Below are positions 10,294 through 22,200 of a stretch of 64,000 bases of DNA, piece after piece (position 1 is the first letter of the stretch; each line of letters opens with the position of its first letter). The stretch lies in assembly GCA_903813345.2 (NCBI GenBank), contig CAIIXF020000001.1, positions 10,951,598-11,015,597 of the forward strand, in the 5' to 3' direction. Under the pieces are notes generated by a model. It was not told the DNA's origin. It searched no databases and was given only the letters and a program-made list of their open reading frames with translations. The position numbers were made by a program, and so were the translations under genes. The stretch is from Owenia fusiformis (Eukaryota; Annelida; Polychaeta; Sabellida; Oweniidae).

Positions 10294-13200
10294 CTGAAAT
10301 AACAGAACAATATTCACATTAGTTTTTCAGTATTGATCATATTCCTGTCTGATAAAAGTAGATTTGTATGGAATCAGTAGACCTTGATTTAGTATTGAAT
10401 ACAGCATTAAAAATCATTAAAAATCTGTACCGCATATAATTACCTCGCCAGCTTCTGAGTCTTTTTTGTTCTTGCTCACTTTTCTTCGTATCATGTTTGG
10501 GCGAATACTTTTCACTTCTTTTCTAGACAGTACATTAACAACAGCAAATTCAAGTAGACTAGTGAATACAAAGAGTAAACACACAGACATCCAAACATCT
10601 ATCGCTTTGACATAAGATACCCTGGGCAGGGAACTAGTGGCCCCAGTAGACTGGGTAGTCATTGTGAGCACAGTTAGCAGTCCTAATGAGACACGGGCTG
10701 GGATTGCATCAATGTTTATCCAGAATGCGACCCAGGATAATATAACTATAAGTATACTGGGGATATAAATCTGGATCAAGTAGAAACCAATGTCACGTTT
10801 TAGCTCAAAGTTGACTTGTAGGCATGGATAGGCTCCTGAAAGGAAAGTGAATGTAAAGTAAAATTAAGTGCTGAAATGTTGATTTATTTCCTGTTCAATA
10901 AATTATTAAATACAAATTCATACACTGAATTTAGAACATACTTTTACAATACAATTCCTGTATGTTATTGCTACTCATTCACAAAATGAATCTCCATATC
11001 AAAACATTTCATGTTACATCTTATTGGAGTGCTATAACAATCATATTACCTAATCTTGAATAGTGAAAACCCATGTTGCAGTGATCTGAATAAAAGATTT
11101 AATGTCTTCTCTTCATGCAAAAATGTTATCATTAAGCTTACTATCTTACTATCAGATACGGAAGTGTTGTGCCATTGCCTGATTTCAACATTTCTTTTTA
11201 GTCTTAGATAATTATATGAAATCAAAGGTGAAATAAGCATCTTTCTCACAATTCACAGATTATTTTATTCAAATTAAAAATGTGTAATAATATAAAAGGC
11301 AAACATGTGCATCTTTCGTAATAATTAGTCATGCTTTGTGCTGCAAGGATACTAGCTCATAAACATCTATTGGTATGGAATCATGTCATGGAAAAATCTG
11401 TTAAGTCCATATTCTAAATCTATTCCTATACTAATGACTAATAGTATTTAACAGACAACAAACTGTTTTAAAGCACATTAATTTTTTGCATGTCTTCATT
11501 TTAAAACAAATAAAAAGTCATCTCAAAATGTTGGGATTGAAACCAAATAATTCCTTCACAATTCAGAATTCTATAGTGGCAGTTGCACCATTATATGAAA
11601 AGCATTTTTTGTATATGTATCAAAATAATTCGCAAGTTATGGTGTCATATTGTTATGAAGGCATTCAATCTGCAATCCAATATTTGTTTTTATCTCAGTC
11701 TGCTTTGATATCACACAATTTAGCATAAATATAATTGATTGCTTATTGTATCAACATACATGTTGATCTTTTGAGACATTTGAGGTCTTTTAGTATAGAG
11801 CCAAATAATTTCACAAAAACGATGTACATGCATTCAGATAGAGTCTTATTATTTAGTGAAGGTAAAAAATGCTGTTTGATGTCCTCATTGAAACTGTTAT
11901 CATGTTATGTATCTTACTTTCAACATGTCTGTTATTGTTTTCAAAAACATGCACTACTAAAACATGTAAATTTCATAGATTAATCCATTTCATATCTTAG
12001 TTAATAAAACATTCTAAGAACATATTCTAAGCTCAAAGTTAAATGTCATTTAGGATGACTTGAGAAAAATCCTATGGTGGACTTTTGGTTTTAAAAATGA
12101 TTTCAAACCATTGTTAGAACACCATTAGTGGCCAGATCATGCTTATAAATTAACTGTTTGGCATTCTATATGTTGTGAAAGTAAAAAAGCTGGAGAAATA
12201 TTAGATCTATTATGGATTAAGTAAAAAATATTCTACAACCCTAATGTTTCTCATTTTGTGATTTGTTAATACTTTCCCTAGGATTTGTGTGTGTAGTTTG
12301 ATATTATTATGCTGTTTATCCTACTTTTGTTAGCTGATCATTTTCAAAAAAGTAATTTAAATTTTTTTCTCGTAGATATGTACAAATAGCCAACATTTTG
12401 TAAGTGTTTTATATTTTTCTTTCTGTGTCATTTCAATAACAAATATCATGCTGTCAGTTAACAAACATTCTCTGACCAAAAAAGGATTTTCAAGTTATGT
12501 TTAGGAATCATTCACAATAACAGAAGTCCTCTGGTACAACAAACTTTGCGTACATACAGGAGCCAAAATAATGAAAACAACATCAATAGCAGGTAAACAC
12601 TCACAAATTGACATTAATAGTAATGGAGGGACACATATAAATTGTGCAATGGAAGAAGGATCTAAGAATGCATAAATAACCTGTAGAATAGTTTTGACTA
12701 CAATCTTTTAGATGAGCCTCCACCAGTCTGAACTGTGGCATTTCCAATGTACCGTCGTGCGCCACAGCTTTGTCCCACCAATTGAAATATATTGTGTCCA
12801 TTGTATAGCCAACTTAATGATAAAAGTACAGATATGCAATGTGCAATTAAGAATCAACAATATTTAAGCACAGTAAAATGTGTACTCATGTATACTTTGA
12901 TAGGATATAATCGCAATCATGACATGTTTTTATCCTCCTTGTTCTTTATGATGTAGGCATACTTTCTTATACTGATTTAAAATGATAAATCTGAACAGTC
13001 ATGTTTACCATTATCTAAGTATACATAGTACAATGAACATGGTACATGTACTTATACAAATGGATATATTATCAATATTCAATGAAAGCACATGCAGGAT
13101 TAGTTCTGAAATGATGATACTATGCTTCTTCAGGATATTGCCAGTTGTCCTCTCAAGTTTTTGAAGTCATGTAGTATAACAAACAGAAAGGGAGTATAGT

Positions 13201-16200
13201 TTTCCTAAAATATATAGAAGATTATCAATAGTTGTTCAGTGGGTTTGCATAGTATAGAGGTGCAGGTGGTACTACATACATGCCTTATATATTATGCACA
13301 ATAATAACATTGGGGACATGAATCCAAGTCATTAGTGCTACCTGAGCTATTTTCTTATTTGCCATATGAACCAAGTTCGAGAAAAGGGATGATATCACAA
13401 AAAATCCTTTGATATATGTATTTTGTTTTATAAATCTGAAAAAGCAATAAATTTTACTGTAGTGCAGACTCAACTTCATGAAGTGACATTGGTATTGAGT
13501 TTTTAATTTTAATACTGATCATTCTACTTCATCAACCCCAAAATGTTACTAGAAGGATGGTTTTATTGGTTATATTTATTTCATTAATAATGTTAATCCC
13601 CATAATCACCCAAGGGCATTATATATAAGAAGGATTTTCTTGTGATTTGGTTCATATACCAATTATTATGCAATAAAACTAAGAATGCCCAATAGGAGCT
13701 TATCAAAATGGCAATTAAAGATAATTCATAGGTAGACTAATATTGCGCATTCTGTCTGTTTATTTGTTATGATGGTTTATACAGTGCACCTGTGTCCAGG
13801 TGGCAGTATAAAGCAATACATCAAGCACTATTTCCTCACACCATTCTGTTATATCCAAAGCCAAGTTAAGCTTGCATGCCAAACTCCTTAACAGATATAT
13901 CTGGTTTACCTGTGGAGTAATTTTGAGAACAGTTCTTTCTGTGACTTTCAACTAGTTTAAACTGAGGCATTTCTAAGTTTTTTTCACGTTCTACAGCAGG
14001 GTTCCACCACTCAAATTTAATTGTATCCATAGTGTAACCAACTTGAAAAGAATCAACTCTGAGTTAGATTAAATGAGTCACAACTGTAGTAGAAGCAATG
14101 AAGTTCCTTGTACTTTGTTGTAGACAGTACTCAATATATAACTGCAATAACCAAGGTGCCATTAAGTTGTTACCACCAGGTGGCTAATTTGGGTCAGATA
14201 ACATGGCAGACCATGGCAGATCAATTTTAGTGAATCATAACTTAACAAATACTGTATAGACTGATTTCATTTTTTTAAAATCACCTACATGATTTCAGAA
14301 GTTCAAACCTGACTTTGAATTAAAGATTTGACCTTCAATGACCTTTTCAAGGTAATAAAAGGTATTTTTACAACTTGCTTCAAATTGACCAATTTTTTCA
14401 AAATCATATACAAGTTATTAGAAGTTCAAATCTGACTTTAGAGAGTTTACCTTCAATGACCTTCTCAATGTCAAAAAAGGTTAAAAAGGTCTTTTTCAAA
14501 TTGAAAATTTGAAAAATTCTTTTCAAAATCATCAACTTCCACAGTTCAAATCTGACTACAAACTTGACCTTCAATGACTTGCTCAAGGTCAAAAAGGTAT
14601 TTTTTCATCTTGCTTCAAATTGACCAATTTATTTTTCAAAATCATCTACAAGTTCTCAGAAATTCAAATCTGACTAAGATTAAACGCATAATATTGTGAG
14701 CAACTAGGTGGTGACATTTTGTCATATTAATGCCTTGTCAAAAACATATTTCTTATTGACTATTTCTACTTGCATCGAGTGTATTTCAACAATCAAATAA
14801 AATGCATTATTTAGCTCAAATGATAATATTGAGTAATATTAATGTCTAGTGGAATATGTCTAGTGGAACATAGCTGAAAATATGTCTATGCTTCCAATTA
14901 CAGACGGACATGGGAGTAGCGCATGTAATGCACAGTACGCCTGTGCTTACTAAATGAATTTGAAAAAAAATGTTTTAAAATGCAATAATTTGTTTGCACA
15001 TTTTTTGATGATTCTATATTTTTATATTTAACCATTAGAAGTTTCATCAGAATAGAACTAAACGCTCAAATTGCTTCAAATAAAAAATTCCCAAGAGAGC
15101 ATACCTGGACTCCCCAAGATGTGCCACCTTTAGCCACGCGATCAGACCTACACGGCGATCAGACCAACTCGGCGTACCAACTCAAAATATATTCCTACGA
15201 CCTTGAAGAATATTGCCATTTCATCCTCAATGTAATAAATGTTTCAGGATGACCATTTGTGTATTGACATTCACCTTAATTTGAATGAAAGACTTTTCTA
15301 TTTAGTAATGAGTTTTGAGACTATATTTTAGATATTAACATATGTCAAATAATGACAAGAATCCTATTGAAAAGATGATTTTCTTTGATTTTCATGACTC
15401 ACTTTTTGGGGAGATGGGGCAAATTTAATAGATATATGGGAATAAAAATGTTAATTAAACAATGTTGATTCATGCATCATCAGATATACTAGATATAGTA
15501 TAATTAGTGGTGTTTTATGGTTAATATGCCCGTATTTTTAGTTCAAGGTCACTCTAGGTATTGGAGAGGTTAAAATATCTAAGGCATGCTTTTTACTGGG
15601 GAGGCTACTACAAGAATGAAAATATCAGTCAAAATGCATAGATTATGTCAAAAGTATATATGTATAAATTCAAGAGGTAAGATGGTGAATAACACAGCAT
15701 TTTTTAGTGTTGAATATTACATTAACTATTTAAGTCTACTGTTATTTCTCAATTTCAATCATATTGACAATAACTGGCTTGTAAATAATCCTAATTCCAT
15801 TTTAACAGAATCAGATATATGATTAACCATTTAAGTACTTCATTTTTAAACCAAAATTTCTTTTACAAAAATACCTTATTCACAACATCATAATATGCTA
15901 TATTTTTACAGAAATGTTTGAAATTAAGTTACAATTCACAAATTGTAATATTACATATTGTTTTACACATCCCTACTGTTTTACATGTGTTTCACTATCT
16001 AAGCCTATGTACATACAAATTGTGATGGTGCCAAAATAAAATTAAAAATCTAATGAAATAATATATTGTGCATACTTACACGACTCTATCATCATTGGAC
16101 AAAACTGAGTATCCAAAGGATACTTAGCAAGGTTCATTGGACAAGACAGAGTTGCAGTGATTCTGTAATATATTAAAATGCTCACATTCAAAACTCTATC

Positions 16201-19200
16201 AAACTAAATCTATGTTTACAATTACACCTCTAAAACTGACTTTTAAAATGAAATAATACAAAATGTAAATTAAAGGAATTCAGTCTTGAACAGTAAAAAT
16301 GAAATTACATTCCCTAAAATATTTTGTTTGTTCTAGTGTATTCGGATAAGGTCATTAAGTCAAAATTGATAACTTTAGAATATAAGACATGCCTTTATAC
16401 AACTTAAGTATGGTTTAGAATAAAATCAGAGCAAATCAGAATTGGGATCAAATTAACGTTTGAATTCTCATTTGATACAAGCTAGGGTCTGTTTTCATTT
16501 CTACAAACGTATGAACTAGTGCTTCTAATAGTTTTAACTTGCTAATTTTTATTCACATACACGTGTTAATTGACAGTGATATGGCTAAACTGGTTGCGTG
16601 ACTATTATACAATACTAAAAAATCTAATAGAAAAAATGAATATGTGACATGATCACAACAATGCAGTGATTATTCTTTGTAAATCTGATTTCCAACTTAC
16701 AGCTCTCAATCATTAACGGGCAGAATTGAGTATCCATAGGGTATTTTATCAGATTCATAGGACATGATAATGTAGTTGTAATCCTAACAATAATACATAT
16801 GATAAAGTACATGATGATATGATAAAGTACAGTAACAATTGTCCAATGAAAAGTTCAGTGGCTCATTAACTAAATATTATTTGAAACTTTTTAAGTGGAA
16901 CACCTTTTAGGTACCAAAGGTATTCTACTCACACAGGATTTACTGTACATCTGAATTTTACTGTTATAAAATGTTTCTACATTTCAGGATTTACTGGTAG
17001 AACAAAATTCTATTGAATGCGTATTTGGGCTCTCAGATACTGCATTAAATATTAGGAAATGCCACTATTGGAAATAAACTTACTTCATTGCATACCATAT
17101 TCTTCCATCCATATAAAGTCTCATTAGTCTGTTTGGTATTGTCACTGAATGAAATTCAGCCTTTTTCTCATTTCGGAAAAAAAGATCTGGTACCCATATT
17201 TCATCCCATGTACCATCTGGTAATTTGGTCATCTCAGTTTTATCGCTTGGGTCACCCTTTCCAAACTTTATGCGGGGATCATACCAGGATTGCCTGAGAT
17301 ATATGTTGACTGAGTAATCCTGGAATATGTAGACCATTAAAAATGCTAGAAATGCTTAATGTTTAGAAAAGTACAGAAATGTCCAGTTAATCGTTAAAGT
17401 CCCCGTCTAAAGTTTAAAATTTTTTTTTTTCATTCATTTACTATTTGTCAGGACTTAAAAAGTGATTTTAGAGATTTTGAACAAAAAAAAAATTTTGAAA
17501 AAAAAGTTGTGAGCATTTCATTTCTCAAATATTCAAATTTCCCGCCATTTTTCAAAAAAAGTTGAAATTTCTTAATCATCAAATATTTCTTAATGGATTT
17601 CAAAAAAGATTATCTTTTTAACACCAATGCAAAGGTTGAACAAAGGACACACTATTTCAATAATAAAATGCCATATTTAATGGGCCACTTCAATGTTTTA
17701 ACATATCAAAAATATTTTGAAACATTAGTGATGTCACTAAGGTACCAAAAACTTTTTGAAAAAAATTCAAATTTCTTTTTCGATGTCAATCTTTTCTAAA
17801 TATGTTAGACTTTCATAAAAAACCAATGTTGATTGTCTAACCAGGTAAAAAGGAAGAATAAATTATGTTTTAAATATCTTTGTACCATTGGTTTCTATGA
17901 GAACTAAAATTTTGAAATGCATTTTTCTCAGAACCATTTTCATGCACCGATAAGTTCAATTTTTGCTTGTTTATCAACCGATTTTCTATTTTTTCGGCAA
18001 AAAACATGGGAGGATGAATGCTATGCATTGATATGAATTGTGGCTAATTAGAAGATATGAGTGACCTCTAAAAGTTGGTTTTAAATAAATTTACAAATTT
18101 TGGAACAAAAAGTCTATCAAAAAACACTTTTTGAAATTTAAAAAAAAAGTTTCACATATCACACTTTGATAACATTGGGTAAGACTACAATATAAGCCAA
18201 AGTGGTTTAAACTTTACATGGGGCCTTTAAGAAAGTTACTGAAATGTAAAATTATTTGATGTCCAATACATACTGGGGCAACAGTATCTTGTAAGGTTTG
18301 ACATAATTTTTTGAAGAAATTCCATTCCATGAATTATTTAGTAGCAATTCTTTACATTATATATTTGTATAGATTTTTATTCAAAAAAGATATACAAAAA
18401 TCTTGAAACAGGGAGAATAACACCTTCAGTTTAACAAAGACTAGAAATACTGCCATTATTGGCAACATCAACAGTTAGGGTTGCATTGATTTAACATGAC
18501 ATAAAATGACCTAATTGTTGTGTATTCAATATTTTTGTTTAGTGGTTTATTAAATCAAAATGTTATGAATATGTATCATATTCACGGCCATAAATCGACA
18601 GAATGAATTGAGGGATGAGGTGATGATTTCAACTAAAAAATTCAACAAATCTGCAAGATTTATTTTTTTCTTGAGAAAGTTTACTAATGAATTTTATAAT
18701 GAATAGGTGAAAAATATGCTGACATCGTCTTATATGATTTTTTTTAACTATTGCGCTTTTAAGGCTTAAGATCTATTTATAAAGGCGCAACGTCACTCTT
18801 TTTGCTATAAATCAAGAAGTGGAGATATACACAAGCTGTGATAAATCTATATAGAGCATCATCATCACAAAATATATGCGTTGTTGTCTTTTTGATATGA
18901 GTTGCATACAAAACTTTATGAAAAAATAGTGAAAATGATACAATGAATTGAAGGGGGATTAACAAAAAATCTCCACTCACTGTATTATTCTGATTTTTTT
19001 GATATTTTTTTATTACGTTATAACGTCATTTTTTAATTATGTATTATCTTAATAAAAAGTATTTTATCTTGTTTATTGAAAGCTATAACTTACCATCGTT
19101 TGTTCACTTATTGAATAGAAACTGTTTATGTAGATTCCTATCTTTACTTGAGTTGCAAGATCTGAAATCAGATAAAATGCATAATGGGAACAATCGTTTT

Positions 19201-22200
19201 CGATCAAAGAATGTTTTGCTCAAGAGCATGGGGTTCAATAAATGTTAGATTCATTCCTGCCTAAGAAAATCTGTTTAGCTTTATCAGTTTTTACACGTCA
19301 ACATATCCTACATTCTAATTATTATAGCATTTAACGTGCATGTTATTATTTTGAGTTTCATTATATTAGTCAAACACACTTATTTATTCTTGTAATTGTT
19401 CATCATTACACTTTCAGTTTCTGAAATTAGGAAAGATGTGTTGCACTATTATGTTTGTCCTTCACAAAAATTCAATAATCTTCATTAATTTCCTGGAATC
19501 TTGTTGGATTAGAGGTTATTAGGTGCCCGACCACCTATTTGGTCTTATAAGAATCTCTACTAATTTCTTAAATTAAAGGCTATTCAGACCTTTACCTTTA
19601 AATTGCTGAAGCTAATGAAATAAAAAGGGTAGGATAGTACTTATTGAGTCTAAATTAAGTTAGCTTACATATTATTCAAGGGAAGATCAATAAGTATTGG
19701 TTGCTTTTTCACAGATACTTATACTTAGATTTCTTCATAAATGGTGCATCATCCAAATAATTCTTTCCAATCCAAGCACCAGTACTCTATATACCCTTTT
19801 ATATATCTCATAGTTATTTCCATTGTATGATACCACTAGTTCATGCATTTCATAATGACATGTTTTCATGGTATTTTAGTTTTTTCAGATGTCGTTCATG
19901 AGACCTTCTCGTGGGAAAAAGGATTTTCCTTCACAATCAAAAAGTGAAATTAGCAGCATATGAATATGAATATGCTTAAATGAAGCATGTCAAAAATATG
20001 AATACATTTACAAATCAAAGTTATTACACCAGTCAACTACATTACATCTACATCATCTAATGCATGTAAAGGATGAATACATTTTATGATTTGATTTTCT
20101 TTACATAGTTATACTTGTTTCTCTCAATCCTTTGTTTTATTCCACTCTCTTTGGGTTACATGAATGTTTTTCTTCCTCCAGAAAGCTATAGGTATCCATG
20201 GAACGCATTTGTGCATTTAATGACTATTTGACTTGTTGAAGTAGGACTTTTGTACATTTTTGTTTGATAATACTTCACATAACATCATAATCAATAGAAC
20301 ATCTTCATTTCAAAGCCTCTATAATAGTTTATTGTAAAATGAAATGCATAGTACCATAACATGTATGCGTTTATTTATTCCTTTCCATGTGAATTGGAAT
20401 GAAATAAGGGCTTCACCAGCTGTTTCTATGTGTAATCACTTAGAAAAGAGGAATCAAACTTTTTTGATTTGTGGTAATTCTGCAATTTCTAAGTTAATTG
20501 AGTTATAATTTTGCAAAAGTTCTTTTTCAGTTTTAATAAATTTGGGTATTTTGTTAATCTTAATAACTTTGTCAAGATAGTGACTGAGGGAATAATATGG
20601 ATGTTTTTTCCTATAAATATTGCTTCAAATATTTTACAAATGTCCCTTGGTCTTCTGGTCTTGGATTGTGATATTGGTTCTTGAATGGTGGGAGGAAAGG
20701 GGGATTAGACATTGTTTCTTTTCACGTTAGATCATGGTTTTGGGCTATATGGGGTTTGTTTTTCTTGACTGGTATGCACTTAAAGTTTGCTTTTTCTTGC
20801 TAAGTTCCATTACAACTTTTGGTCCTTTCCCTTTGGCACTTGTGCTTATATATTTACACTCTTTATCCTTTGCTGCAACTTTAAACTATACCACTCATAT
20901 CAGGGCCAAGCCAGGATCTCAACATAGAGGAAGTAAATTGAAATAAATGAGGCCAAAATTGATTTTTAAGGCATGGATTATACTTCATTTATAAGGTTTG
21001 AACTGAACATGATGTAGCAAAAATAGGGTACACAATTAGTAGTAAATACAAAATGTATATCAATTAATTGGTGTAGAACATTGATTTTATGCATAGTGCA
21101 TGTATCTAATAGTATATTCTTTGTTCCATTGGGCTAATGCATAAACTACTTACCTCCATGTGGGGACTCTCGTTTGTCATAACCAGCTATCCATTCTCCC
21201 CTGATTCTAATTCCTCTGCAAGTGTAACATGATATTTTAATATCATTTTTACAACCAATTGGAAAATGATAAGTCATACAAATGGAAGATGTATTTTAAT
21301 AATATTTTACAATTCATACATATTAAATATTATCTTGAATTTAGTGATATTTAAAATGATAACTATCTATGTTGATCAAAACATCTATCAAATGGTTTGA
21401 TACTGAACGCACTACAATAAACAAGTAATGTACAAGAAATCTGCAATGCATTGAATTTGATATAGAGTGAGGTGAAAAATCCTTAAATTGATTGTGAAGT
21501 AGATATAAATCCAATACCAGAGTAAAATGGTTTTGGCTCCATTGAATATATTTTGTCAAATTGATTGACACTTCTCACAAATGGTATATTCATTGGAATC
21601 CGTGCATGCCACAATTTACAATACTCTAAATGTTCTAATATAATAATGTAAAGTAGATGCATGCATTGTTGAATATAACTGTAGTTTATAAGTGCATTAA
21701 TGAGAAAGACATGGTAAAGATACATGAAGTCATAAGTGGAAAGATTGAATATTTCATTTTTCTTTTGTGTCAGCTGGAATATATCCATGCTTCATTTTTA
21801 TGTAATATTATGAATTATAGATATGAAAATGATGATAATTGTTAGATAATGTAATATTTGAAAGACAAAGAACCCATAAACTAAAAGTTAAAATACAAAC
21901 AATCATATGTCTAAATATGATGACATTTGGAATTTTCTAAACTAATGTTGATCTTCTGTCATCAACATCCACTTACTTAACTTCCTCATCTCCAAAATGC
22001 TTTTTAGAGTTCCTGATGCATTAAAATAAGGACAGTCTCACTATATGTGCATTTACATTTGCATATGTGCATGTCTTTGCGATATTAGAACATGTCTTTC
22101 CAAGTAAAAACATATACAGTTATATACATATGTGTAGGATGGAGTATGTTATTATATTTTCAGTATGAAAATAATTATTTTATTGATTAAATTAGTTTGA

